Source: M3007 sp038246345 (GTDB lineage Bacteria > Bacteroidota > Bacteroidia > Chitinophagales > Saprospiraceae). Taken from it: a DNA stretch of 24,091 nucleotides. Under the pieces are notes generated by a model, which did no database searches, had not been told where the DNA came from, and saw nothing but the letters and a program-made list of their open reading frames with translations. The stretch lies in the NCBI GenBank assembly GCA_038246345.1, contig JBBRWA010000062.1, forward strand, positions 1 to 24,091. Direction: 5' to 3'. Both the position numbers and the translations under genes were made by a program. Below are positions 1 to 7,521 of this stretch, piece by piece. Position 1 is the stretch's first letter, and every line of letters starts with the position of its first letter.

Positions 1-1082
1 CCTTTTCTGGGAAAATCTATCTGAGCAGAACCCAAATTTGAAATACGGCAGTTGATGTTATGCTGACTCAATTTTTTCAAAATAGTACTTGAATCCCAAT
101 GACTTGCGTGAACCGTGACGATGCCACAAAGCTGGTTTCCCTGGTCAAGCACCTGAACCCCTGGCAATTGGCCCAGTATTACCCTGGTAGCCGTGGCAAT
201 GTTCTGCACCTGCTCTTCTATCCATTCCAAGCCTAGCTCTAGGGCATATTCTGTCGCAACTTTACTGCCCAAAATCAGGGCTGGCGGCATCTCCCAATAC
301 TCAAAACGGCGGGCACTGGCTGCGGTTTGGTAGCTATCCAGCCCCGTCCAATCAGCGCTACGCATATCCGGTATCAGCATTTCAAGACCGCTGTCGAGCG
401 CCTTATCGGAAGCAAAAAGAAAGCCTGCCCCACGTGGCCCGCGCATGTACTTGCGCATGGTAGCCGAAAGAAAATCACAAGCAATGGCGTTCACATCGAG
501 CGGCATCTGCCCTGCTGATTGGCAGGCATCCACCAAGTACAGCGTTTCTGTATTCTTGCAAATTCGCCCGATGGCTTCCACGGGCTGCACCAGTCCGCTG
601 TTGGTTGGCACATGGGTCACCGCCGCGAGTTTGGGCCGGTGTTTTTTCATTAATCGTTCAAAATCATCTACATCCACCCCGCCGCTTGCCGTGTCGCGGG
701 CGCGGACCAGCTTTACGCCAAAACGTTTTTGGAGCGCCAGAAAAGCGATTTGATTGGAAACATAATCGTTGTCCGTCGTCAGGATGGTGTCGCCAGCTTT
801 CCAGGGAATGGCACTTAGTACCCGTGCGTAAGCATCTGTGGCGCTACCAGCGAAGGCAATGTTCTGCGGCTTGGCATGAAGCATTTGCGCAATAGCGCTA
901 TAAAACCCTTCCAATTCTGCCTGCATCAGGTCAGCTGCTTCGTAACCGCCGATATTGGCTTCCAGTTCGAGGTATTGCTGCATGGCATGCAACACAGGTG
1001 AAGGTGGCAGACTGGCGCCAGCGTTGTTGAGGTGATTGCGTTTGGCACAGCCGGGGGTGTCGTTGCGAAGCTCTTGAAGCAT
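1..1082 (-). CDS. Class V aminotransferase-fold PLP enzyme (partial at window edge)
   Basis: The frame starts at ATG 1082 and stays open to the left edge, so the C-terminus is missing; about 360 residues are visible. The fold is that of PLP-dependent class V aminotransferases (isopenicillin-N epimerase / cysteine desulfurase / kynureninase-like group). Seen motifs: an N-terminal HLNNAGAS (residues 17-24, the substrate-side start of the fold), VDACQSAGQ (residues 184-191, Asp185 being the expected PLP-pyridine partner) and SATMRKYMRGPRGAGF (residues 206-221) with Lys211 as the expected Schiff-base lysine. The last visible residues read CRISNLGSAQIDFPRK, close to the usual end of the family, so probably only a few dozen residues are lost. 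The exact substrate cannot be read from sequence; the MRKYMRGPRG context is more like the epimerase/EgtE-type branch than a dedicated NifS. It is the last visible gene of a minus-strand run, separated from the RNA ligase by 262 bp. Confidence 0.85.
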   Translation of the reverse strand, partial: MLQELRNDTPGCAKRNHLNNAGASLPPSPVLHAMQQYLELEANIGGYEAADLMQAELEGFYSAIAQMLHAKPQNIAFAGSATDAYARVLSAIPWKAGDTILTTDNDYVSNQIAFLALQKRFGVKLVRARDTASGGVDVDDFERLMKKHRPKLAAVTHVPTNSGLVQPVEAIGRICKNTETLYLVDACQSAGQMPLDVNAIACDFLSATMRKYMRGPRGAGFLFASDKALDSGLEMLIPDMRSADWTGLDSYQTAASARRFEYWEMPPALILGSKVATEYALELGLEWIEEQVQNIATATRVILGQLPGVQVLDQGNQLCGIVTVHASHWDSSTILKKLSQHNINCRISNLGSAQIDFPRK

Positions 1083-1344
1083 ATTTTTTAATTTGATAAT
1101 TAGGGAATTTGATAATTGTTCCACGGTTTGGCGGTCAGCGGATGTTTGGGGAGCACCAAATTAAGATAATTCATCCCTAATTTTCTATTACAAAGCTCAA
1201 AAGTTGTGCAACTTACTTGGGCTGAGCCAGTGATGACGCGCTAATTTTTCCACAAGGCTTATCATTTCGAGCCCTGGGCTCGAAACATAAAGTGCTGAAA
1301 AACCCCATCCAAACAAAAGCTCCGGTGCCGTGCCCACTCATAAC
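1083..1344. other. Intergenic region with two palindromes and a short tandem duplication
   Basis: No gene is supported here. The region holds (i) AATTTGATAATT twice, at 1090-1101 and 1106-1117, immediately upstream of the aminotransferase start; (ii) AAGTTG-TG-CAACTT at 1201-1214; and (iii) a near-perfect palindrome with arms TTTCGAGCCC and GGGCTCGAAA around a single T at 1265-1285. The last lies about 60 bp past the RNA ligase stop and could be a terminator stem without a U-tract or a protein-binding site. No TAnnTTTG promoter element was found on the minus strand in this gap. Confidence 0.5.
1265..1285. repeat. 10-bp-arm palindrome downstream of the RNA ligase gene
   Basis: Arms TTTCGAGCCC (1265-1274) and GGGCTCGAAA (1276-1285) are exact reverse complements around one T. 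As RNA the loop would be too tight for the full stem, so a few central pairs must open. There is no U-run on either side, which argues against a simple intrinsic terminator and leaves an operator-like site as an alternative. Confidence 0.6.
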
Positions 1345-1362
1345 TCATAACTCATAACTCAT
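1336..1362. repeat. Heptanucleotide tandem repeat (ACTCATA, nearly 4 copies) at the 3' end of the RNA ligase gene
   Basis: The plus strand reads ACTCATA three times in a row plus a partial fourth copy. On the minus (coding) strand the repeat encodes the last residues MSYEL and supplies the TGA stop at 1345-1347. Because 7 is not a multiple of 3, gain or loss of a unit would change the frame and the C-terminal residues. Confidence 0.85.
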
Positions 1363-2349
1363 CAAAAAACTATTCGAAATTGCCTTGAAAGAAATACTGC
1401 GATCTTCTGTTCGCAGTACCCAGCCTTCACGGGATGCTTTCTCATTCAGCAGTGAAGGCCCGTCTGCCATCGCGAGCAAATCTGGAAGCATTGCAGGTAA
1501 TTGAAAGTTTGAAGACACCACAGGCACCAAATTTAGTTGTTTTTCAGCACAGAAATTGGACATCCCCTCAAAAGACAAGGGACGTTGCCGATCAATGTCG
1601 AAAATATTGAAGACATACAGCGCTTGCCCCTTGATTTTATAGCTATTTCTTTGGATGCCTTCGCCGATAATTTCCCCTTGTATCGCCAGGTTGCGCCCAA
1701 CGAGCTTTTCAGCCAATTGGCACTCAAGTGCTATTTTGGAGTAGGTGTTGTTCTCTGTGAGCAACATTTCCCAGTTTCTGGAACAAATACCAAACTCCCC
1801 ATTGCGATGATAGGCCGTGAATGAGGTTCCGTCCAGTTTCTCCGTTACGACAAAGCTGGTTTTTTGCCAGCCAGCGTATTCTTCCAGCAAATTTTGGACG
1901 CGTTCTTCATCTGTCTTTGGGATGAAATACGGGAAACCACCTTTTATGACACCGTTCAAATCGGCAGGAATAGGCGGCTCATATTTTATCACACCCAAAA
2001 GCTCCGTTACATCCGTCCCAACTTCGGCTTTCTGATCTATTTCGGGAAAGGAGCGCAAAGGCAAAAAAAGACCTTGGGATAACTGTTTGCGCAAGCGAAC
2101 GGTGCGCAGTCGGTAGCCCTCAACATCGCCCATAACCTTGTACGACGACTTTCTCAGGAATTCAAAACGCGGGTCATTGATGGGCAGAAAAGCGTCAATT
2201 TCAAAATAAACACCCTTCTCTCCGGGTGAAGTTTCCCCGATTTTGACCACACAAGTCCAGCCCCCTATTGCGGCGGCTATAATAGCGTCAGCACCTGGAA
2301 TTGGGATCAGGGCAGTGCATTCCCTGATTGAAGCAAGTTTTCGTGTCAT
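1345..2349 (-). CDS. RNA ligase, DraRnl/Rnl5-type (DRB0094 family)
   Basis: A 334-residue protein with the layout of the Deinococcus radiodurans RNA ligase family: an N-terminal OB-fold-like module (about 1-125, including GADAIIAAAIGGWTCVVKIGE) followed by a nucleotidyltransferase domain. Motif I is EKLDGTSF with Lys171 as the AMP-accepting lysine; Arg191 sits in CSRNWEM; QGEIIGEGIQ (224-233) follows; YVFNIFDID (245-253) fits motif III/IIIa; EGWVLR (308-313) is motif IV; and SFKAIS (320-325) with Lys322 is motif V. All nucleotidyl-transfer motifs are present, so it should be active. Characterised relatives seal 3'-OH/5'-PO4 RNA nicks on a bridging template. The length matches the family. It follows the acyltransferase gene by 103 bp on the same strand; no polynucleotide kinase, Hen1 or RtcB partner is visible. 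The C-terminus is encoded by a heptamer repeat. Confidence 0.9.
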   Translation of the reverse strand: MTRKLASIRECTALIPIPGADAIIAAAIGGWTCVVKIGETSPGEKGVYFEIDAFLPINDPRFEFLRKSSYKVMGDVEGYRLRTVRLRKQLSQGLFLPLRSFPEIDQKAEVGTDVTELLGVIKYEPPIPADLNGVIKGGFPYFIPKTDEERVQNLLEEYAGWQKTSFVVTEKLDGTSFTAYHRNGEFGICSRNWEMLLTENNTYSKIALECQLAEKLVGRNLAIQGEIIGEGIQRNSYKIKGQALYVFNIFDIDRQRPLSFEGMSNFCAEKQLNLVPVVSSNFQLPAMLPDLLAMADGPSLLNEKASREGWVLRTEDRSISFKAISNSFLMSYEL

Positions 2350-2427
2350 TTGTCACAATTTTATTCCAGCCCAAAACTTGGACAGGCGCACTAAGAACCA
2401 CTTTGATAACAAATCAGTTCCATGCGT

Positions 2428-2448
2428 GCGCGTGGCTGTACCACGTGC
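2428..2448. repeat. Short hairpin in the acyltransferase-RNA ligase gap
   Basis: GCGCGTGG and CCACGTGC flank a 5-nt loop, giving an 8-bp stem with one G-U wobble. It lies just after the acyltransferase stop on the minus strand. There is no U-tract behind it, so it may be a weak 3' stabilising stem rather than an intrinsic terminator. Confidence 0.4.
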
Positions 2449-2452
2449 CGTA

Positions 2453-3745
2453 TCAGCTCGGTAATAGAGCAAACACGCGCTTTCGGCGCTCCAATAAGGC
2501 TGCAATCAACGTCGCGTCTTTTTGCCGCAATCTCTTGGCCTTATTGACCTGCTGCTGCTGTTTGGCCACATCCATATATTGCTCCGCAAAAAAGCCCAGC
2601 AAGACGAGACCAAGCAATACAGCCCAAGCCCAGTACCCAGCACCCAAACAATGGTTGGCCAACTTGAAAGCACCCCACAATGCAAGCGGGAACGTAAACA
2701 AGCCTGCCATCATTTTTACATTGCTATCGTAGCCGATGTAGAGCTTCATTCTTTTGGTCAAAAGCCCTGGCAGGAAACAGGGCAGCCACCAAAAGGCGTA
2801 GCCCAGCAAGAAAAAAGGAAAGCCCAAGATCAGCAGCATTCCATTGCGGAAAGTTTGTGCTTGAGCAGATGGAGCCGTCGCTTTTACCAGCCCATCGTCG
2901 GAAATGCCCGCCGATTCAAGCCCCGCAAAATAGTCTGCGGCGGCCAAGCGAAGTGCCTCATTATCAATGTTTTGCTCGATCAGGTTTTTTCGAAAAACAA
3001 AATATTCCTCGGATGTCCCTGGAAACTTATCCTTCATCAAAACTTCCAATTGTTCCATGAAAACCTGCCCATCCGCGTCGCGGGTATCCAGCACGAGCGC
3101 GCGCACCTGCTGCTGAATTTCATGGGTAAATCCTTCTACAGCTGTTTCGTGATTTTCTGCGTTGGCCGAAGCCCAGGATTCAGCGGTAAAAGGTGCGCCA
3201 TAGTTTACAATCACTTCACTGCGAAATAAATTGGGAGCGCTGTAGCTCATACCAACAGGCACAACCTTCACACCCAGTTTCCAATCGTTTCGGCTTTCTG
3301 CGCCCAAAACGATGCGTGCCGCGCCTGTTTTGAATGGCCGCACCCAGCGTTCCATCCAGCTCACTCCTTCTGCCGCGATAAACAACAGACCCTTTTTCTC
3401 AATATGTAGAAAGGATTGTTCGAATGCAGCGTCGTTATTCCGTGCCTCACCTTCAGCAACGTCTTCACGGCGCTTCACCGGGATGCAGAAAAAATTACGG
3501 AGAATCCAGTTGCTGACAGGATGTTTGAAAAGGCTGTAATTGGCGAGGAAAAATGGCTCCTGGCGGATGTGTAAGCAGGAGTTAAGCACATCCATCAAGG
3601 TGCTGGGATGGTTGACAACTATAATGGCCGGGCCTTGAAAGCTGAGGTGCTTACGCCCTACAATGATGCGCCGGCGGTAAAAAACAGAAACGCCAAACCA
3701 CACAACGATCCGCAGGAGCAAGTAGATAAGCCGCTGAAAAATCAT
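2453..3745 (-). CDS. PlsC-like 1-acylglycerol-3-phosphate acyltransferase family protein with C-terminal membrane segments
   Basis: A 430-residue membrane-associated acyltransferase. The N-terminal half has the LPLAT layout: a hydrophobic anchor (about 4-22), VVNHPSTLMD (residues 43-52) with the catalytic His46 and Asp52, IPVKRRED around 88-95 and FIAAEGVSW (122-130), equivalent to the FPEGTR substrate motif. The His-Asp spacing is HX5D rather than the canonical HX4D; I believe the NHPNSxxD pattern is common in Bacteroidota glycerol acyltransferases, so I do not treat it as damage. The C-terminal third (about 300-395) carries several hydrophobic segments that short plsC proteins lack. Expected role: acyl transfer to a lysophospholipid or related glycerolipid at the inner membrane. 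The substrate is not certain. It sits 236 bp downstream of clpX, across a repeat-rich gap, so it may have its own promoter. Confidence 0.82.
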   Translation of the reverse strand: MIFQRLIYLLLRIVVWFGVSVFYRRRIIVGRKHLSFQGPAIIVVNHPSTLMDVLNSCLHIRQEPFFLANYSLFKHPVSNWILRNFFCIPVKRREDVAEGEARNNDAAFEQSFLHIEKKGLLFIAAEGVSWMERWVRPFKTGAARIVLGAESRNDWKLGVKVVPVGMSYSAPNLFRSEVIVNYGAPFTAESWASANAENHETAVEGFTHEIQQQVRALVLDTRDADGQVFMEQLEVLMKDKFPGTSEEYFVFRKNLIEQNIDNEALRLAAADYFAGLESAGISDDGLVKATAPSAQAQTFRNGMLLILGFPFFLLGYAFWWLPCFLPGLLTKRMKLYIGYDSNVKMMAGLFTFPLALWGAFKLANHCLGAGYWAWAVLLGLVLLGFFAEQYMDVAKQQQQVNKAKRLRQKDATLIAALLERRKRVFALLPS

Positions 3746-3981
3746 ATTTGTTGTTTGTTGTTAGTTGTTCGTTTGCTTTTGCTTGGGATTTCTATTGAAA
3801 TTGGCCCTTTGTATTCCTCTTCATAATAGATCCATCCTTAGTGGAGGTTTAGCTCACTTGCGTCAGTCGGAACGAACGCCAATCACAAACTACGAACAGA
3901 TACCAAACGCTCGGAAACGAACAACTATCAACGAACAACTAAGCGCAACGCGAACGAACAACGAACAACAAACAACGAAAG
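3746..3981. repeat. Repeat-rich intergenic region: long-range inverted repeat built from GTTGTTCGT / ACGAACAAC units
   Basis: Between clpX (stop at 3982) and the acyltransferase (start at 3745). Positions 3749-3776 and 3950-3977 are 28-nt arms that match in inverted orientation at 25 of 28 positions, 173 nt apart. The right arm lies within a cluster of the unit ACGAACAAC at 3917-3925, 3931-3939, 3954-3962 and 3961-3969; the inverse unit GTTGTTCGT is at 3764-3772. A related sequence, GTTGTTAGTTGTTC, is at 3757-3770 and again exactly at 6041-6054 in the tig-clpP gap. No ORF or standard promoter motif was recognised. A transcript across it could fold into a long stem. Confidence 0.75.
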
Positions 3982-5292
3982 TTACGCGGCTCTGAGCTTG
4001 GCGAGCTTTGACCCATCCACCTTTTCCTTTACGTAATCGGCATCTATAACCAAGGTGCGTTTGTCGCCTTTTGCTTCATCAATGGCTGGGAGCTCAAACA
4101 TGGCATCAGTCAGGATGGTTTCACACAAGGAACGCAAGCCGCGGGCACCGAGTTTGAAATCGAATGCTTTCTCGGCAATCAGTTGGATGGCTGAGGGTTC
4201 AATTTTGAGCTTGATACCTTCCATGGCGAATATCTTTTCGTATTGGCGTACCAATGCGTTGCGCGGCTCGGTGAGGATCCGGCGCAAGGATTCAATATCA
4301 AGGGGATCAAGGTGCGCTACCACGGGCATACGGCCCACGAGTTCTGGAATAAGGCCGAATGCTTTTACGTCTTGTGGGCTGATATATTGCAGGAGGTTGT
4401 CCTTGTCGATCTTGTCCGATTCTTTTTTGTTGTAGCCAATCACTTGGGTATTCACGCGGCGGGCGATGATTTTTTCAATGCCATCAAAAGCGCCACCACA
4501 AATAAACAGGATGTTGTGGGTGTTGATTTTGACGAGCTTTTGCTCCGGGTGCTTGCGGCCGCCCTGGGGTGGTACGAGCACTTCGGCACCTTCGAGCATT
4601 TTCAACATGCCCTGCTGCACACCTTCGCCCGATACGTCGCGGGTAATGGAAGGATTGTCCTGTTTGCGGGCAATCTTGTCAATTTCATCGATGTAAACAA
4701 TCCCGCGCTCGGCTGCTTTTTCGTCGTAATCACATACTTGAAGGAGGCGCGACAGGATACTTTCCACGTCTTCCCCCACATAGCCTGCTTCGGTGAAAAC
4801 AGTCGCGTCCACGATGGCAAATGGCACATTGAGCAATTTGGCGATGGTTTTTGCCATCAGCGTTTTGCCCGTACCAGTTTGTCCGACAAACAGCACATTC
4901 GACTTTTCAATCTCTACATCGTCGTCGGTTTTGACTGTGCCTTTCTCTTCTTGTTGCAAACGCTTGTAGTGGTTGTACACCGCCACAGCAAGCACTTTTT
5001 TGGCATCGTCTTGCCCGATCACGTATTTATCCAGGAAAGTTTTGATTTCACGCGGTGGCGAAACCTTTAATGGGCCGCTATACTTACTGCTTTCAGAGCC
5101 AGCAGCAGCCGTTTCTCCACGTTGCGGATCCACACCAGCTTTGCGCAATTCCTGATCGATGATTTCTTGTGCTTTTTCCGTACAAGCTTCACAAATCTGA
5201 CCATCCATACCGGAGACCAAAATCATGACATCTTCTTCACCACGACCACAAAAGGAGCATTGATGCTGGGGAGCTTTACCGCGTTTTATCAT
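3982..5292 (-). CDS. clpX: ATP-dependent Clp protease ATP-binding subunit ClpX
   Basis: AAA+ unfoldase that recognises tagged or unfolded substrates and feeds them into ClpP. The 436-residue protein is of normal family length. It has the N-terminal C4 zinc-binding domain (Cys12, Cys15, Cys34, Cys37), Walker A GQTGTGKT (137-144), the pore loop GYVG (170-173), Walker B IVYIDEID (198-205), the second pore loop RKH (246-248) and a C-terminal sensor region with ELVGRMP (317-323). The ClpP-docking loop reads IGY (285-287) where E. coli has IGF. It starts 9 bp after the clpP stop on the same strand, so the two are almost certainly co-transcribed and stoichiometrically coupled. Confidence 0.98.
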   Translation of the reverse strand: MIKRGKAPQHQCSFCGRGEEDVMILVSGMDGQICEACTEKAQEIIDQELRKAGVDPQRGETAAAGSESSKYSGPLKVSPPREIKTFLDKYVIGQDDAKKVLAVAVYNHYKRLQQEEKGTVKTDDDVEIEKSNVLFVGQTGTGKTLMAKTIAKLLNVPFAIVDATVFTEAGYVGEDVESILSRLLQVCDYDEKAAERGIVYIDEIDKIARKQDNPSITRDVSGEGVQQGMLKMLEGAEVLVPPQGGRKHPEQKLVKINTHNILFICGGAFDGIEKIIARRVNTQVIGYNKKESDKIDKDNLLQYISPQDVKAFGLIPELVGRMPVVAHLDPLDIESLRRILTEPRNALVRQYEKIFAMEGIKLKIEPSAIQLIAEKAFDFKLGARGLRSLCETILTDAMFELPAIDEAKGDKRTLVIDADYVKEKVDGSKLAKLRAA

Positions 5293-5301
5293 GGATTTGA
5301 A

Positions 5302-6003
5302 TTATTTCTTTGGTTGGGTACGATCCAAAACTTCGTCAATCAGGCCATAAGCTTTTGCTTCTTCGCCATTCAGCCAGTTGTCGCGATCGCAATCAGCCTC
5401 CACTTTTTCGTAGGTTTGGCCAGTATGCACCGCCAGGATGTCGTACAGCGACTTCTGCATCTTTTTGATGAGCTTGTAGGATATTTCGATGTCTGAAACC
5501 TGGCCATTGGCGCCGCCGCTTGGTTGGTGCAACATGATTTGGCTGTGTTTCAAGCAGCTGCGCTTGCCTTTTGCGCCCGCAGCGAGTAATACTGCCCCCA
5601 TACTCGCAGCCAAACCGGTGCAAATGGTCGCAATATCTGGTGCCACGTATTGCATGGTGTCGTAAATACCAAGACCGTCGATCACGGAACCGCCGGGGCT
5701 GTTGATGAAAATCTGCACGTCACGCTTGGGGTCTGTGGATTCCATAAACAGCAACTGCGCCTGAATAACATTGGAAACGTAAGAATCCACTGGCAACCCT
5801 AGGAAAATGATACGATCCATCATCAAACGGCTGAAAACGTCGATGGCCTGTGCATGCATGGGCCGCTCTTCAATTACCGCAGGGGTAAAAGCTTGAATAT
5901 TAGGAATACCAGGTGTCGTGGCAGCAATGTATTTTTCCAGGTGCATGCTGCTCATGCCCAAGTGCTGGGTAGCAAATTTTTGAAACTCGTTTTTGTCGAA
6001 CAT
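5302..6003 (-). CDS. clpP: ATP-dependent Clp protease proteolytic subunit ClpP
   Basis: Serine peptidase that forms the tetradecameric chamber docked by ClpX. The 233-residue protein contains the triad Ser134 (GLAASMGA), His159 (MLHQPSGG) and Asp208 (CDRDNW); the Ser-His and His-Asp spacings (25 and 49 residues) equal those of E. coli ClpP. It has a longer N-terminal stretch (about 45 residues before the ERPMHAQAIDVFSRL core) than E. coli, consistent with a propeptide or N-terminal extension. It lies between tig (56 bp upstream) and clpX (9 bp downstream), the usual order. The gap to tig holds a copy of the GTTGTTAGTTGTTC repeat also found past clpX. Confidence 0.98.
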   Translation of the reverse strand: MFDKNEFQKFATQHLGMSSMHLEKYIAATTPGIPNIQAFTPAVIEERPMHAQAIDVFSRLMMDRIIFLGLPVDSYVSNVIQAQLLFMESTDPKRDVQIFINSPGGSVIDGLGIYDTMQYVAPDIATICTGLAASMGAVLLAAGAKGKRSCLKHSQIMLHQPSGGANGQVSDIEISYKLIKKMQKSLYDILAVHTGQTYEKVEADCDRDNWLNGEEAKAYGLIDEVLDRTQPKK

Positions 6004-6040
6004 AAGTAAATTTCTTTTGAGGCAGGTTAAACACCAAAAT

Positions 6041-6054
6041 GTTGTTAGTTGTTC
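6041..6054. repeat. Copy of the 14-nt repeat GTTGTTAGTTGTTC in the tig-clpP gap
   Basis: This 14-nt sequence is identical to 3757-3770, downstream of clpX. Both copies are in non-coding gaps of the same gene cluster and in the same orientation. Confidence 0.6.
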
Positions 6055-6059
6055 CGAAA

Positions 6060-7490
6060 CTATTCCTCCATCGCGTCGCGCAGCGAAGAATCTTCCGCTT
6101 GCTCTGCTTCTGCTTTGGCGTTCACTACTTCAATGATTTTGTGAAACTCCTTCGAGGCAATTGGGTTGTCTATGACCGTCACCTGCGAACGAATGGCTTC
6201 AAATATTTTGTCGATTTCCAAATCACGGCGGGTGCTTTCTACATTTTTTTCGTCTGCCATCAAGCGCTCCACGCTGCTCTCAATTAGATAGTCAGGAATG
6301 TCTTGGTTGCCGCCAAAGTAGCCGCGCACTTTATCCGCGAATGCGGCTTTCAAGGCTTCTTCCGTTACTTCGATGCTAAATTTAGCTTTGATATCATCCC
6401 GAAGGATGGTCCAACGCAGGTTGTCTGCAAATGCAGGGTATTCATTTTCAATAGCCGACTCCGTCAGTTTCCCTTCATTGGTGTACTTCAACCAACGCTT
6501 CAGGAAAGTATCTGGGAGCTCAATCTTGTTGATTTCCAACAAACGCTCTTGAAACGAGCGCATCAGCAAAGCATTGGCTCGGATGTTGTAAAAGTTTTCA
6601 ATACCTTTTATAAGCTCTTCAATGGCCGCTTCCCTGGTGGTGATGGTATCCTTTCCAAAGTAGCCCTTGAAAAATTCTTCATTCAGTTCGGCATCTTCTA
6701 CCCGGACTACTTCTTCGATTTTGCCTTCAAACATTTCACCAACTTCCCTGTCATCGTCTGCCTCTAGCTTGAGGATAAATTTGCGATATGCCGCATCTTT
6801 TGGGTGGTTTTCCAGCGTACGGGCATTAAATTGTAGCGTATCACCTTTTTTTAAGGTCAGGAGCTGGTTGCGCACAGCTTCGTCGGCGATGGTTTTTACC
6901 AATACGGTAATTTCAACCTCCAGTCCATATAGTTTGGGCTTGTCGCCATCAAGTTCAACAGCGGCCATCTTTACCATGTCGTTTTCCAGGATGGAATCTT
7001 CGATCTCCTCGCGGTTGCCCATGCGCTTGCGGGCGTACTGCAGGTCTTCTTCAGCCAAATCAGCCAGATTGGAAATAGTATAGCGCTCGTACACCGTTTT
7101 TTTGTCGAGGCCCTGGATTTCAAAAGCGGGAACCAGGCCCACTTCATATTTCACGGAATACTCCGGATCAGGGTCGCTGATTTTAAACGCGAACTTTTCT
7201 TGATCTTCTGTTGGAAGCGGCTGGCCAAGGACATCCAATTTGGTTGCGCGTAGGTAGCCGTACAGTTCTTCGGAAAGCAAATCATTTAAGGTGTCGCCAA
7301 AAATGGACGCGCCGTAAAGCTTTTTAACGTAATCCAGGGGAACTTGGCCGGGGCGAAAGCCTTTTACAGGCGCGCGTTTGCGAAACTTCTTGAGTTCGGC
7401 ATCGAGCTTGGGTTTCAGTTCTTCACGGGTAACAGTAACGGTCAGGATGGCAGAACTGTTGTCTATGTCTTGTCGGACAACGGTGGGCAT
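6060..7490 (-). CDS. tig: Trigger factor (ribosome-associated chaperone / peptidyl-prolyl isomerase)
   Basis: Chaperone that binds at the ribosomal exit tunnel and shields nascent chains. The 476-residue protein has the N-terminal ribosome-docking signature GFRPGQVP (44-51), a middle region around 150-255 in the position of the FKBP-type isomerase domain but much diverged, and a long helical C-terminal chaperone domain (about 260-460). The diverged middle domain makes isomerase activity uncertain; chaperone function should be intact. The C-terminal tail is acidic (EAEQAEDSSLRDAMEE). It is the first gene of the tig-clpP-clpX cluster. No TAnnTTTG promoter was found in the 103 bp to the tRNA, so it may be read from the tRNA promoter; a long hairpin (7522-7560) lies in its leader. 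Confidence 0.96.
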   Translation of the reverse strand: MPTVVRQDIDNSSAILTVTVTREELKPKLDAELKKFRKRAPVKGFRPGQVPLDYVKKLYGASIFGDTLNDLLSEELYGYLRATKLDVLGQPLPTEDQEKFAFKISDPDPEYSVKYEVGLVPAFEIQGLDKKTVYERYTISNLADLAEEDLQYARKRMGNREEIEDSILENDMVKMAAVELDGDKPKLYGLEVEITVLVKTIADEAVRNQLLTLKKGDTLQFNARTLENHPKDAAYRKFILKLEADDDREVGEMFEGKIEEVVRVEDAELNEEFFKGYFGKDTITTREAAIEELIKGIENFYNIRANALLMRSFQERLLEINKIELPDTFLKRWLKYTNEGKLTESAIENEYPAFADNLRWTILRDDIKAKFSIEVTEEALKAAFADKVRGYFGGNQDIPDYLIESSVERLMADEKNVESTRRDLEIDKIFEAIRSQVTVIDNPIASKEFHKIIEVVNAKAEAEQAEDSSLRDAMEE

Positions 7491-7521
7491 GTGTGGAAAA
7501 TTTCGATGGTGAGCCGATTGA

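Noticed and set aside
1336..1362. Short tandem repeats considered as a CRISPR fragment
   Set aside because: The units are 7 nt and directly adjacent, with no spacers and no cas genes in the window.
2522..3229. A 235-codon plus-strand frame opposite the acyltransferase
   Set aside because: It is antisense to a gene with clear acyltransferase motifs and shows no domain of its own.
3917..3969. ACGAACAAC copies considered as a CRISPR or iteron origin
   Set aside because: Spacing is irregular, units are 9 nt, and there is no replication initiator or cas gene nearby.
4243..5070. A 275-codon plus-strand frame opposite clpX
   Set aside because: It is entirely antisense to a highly conserved gene, with low-information, Phe/His/Val-rich composition typical of shadow frames.
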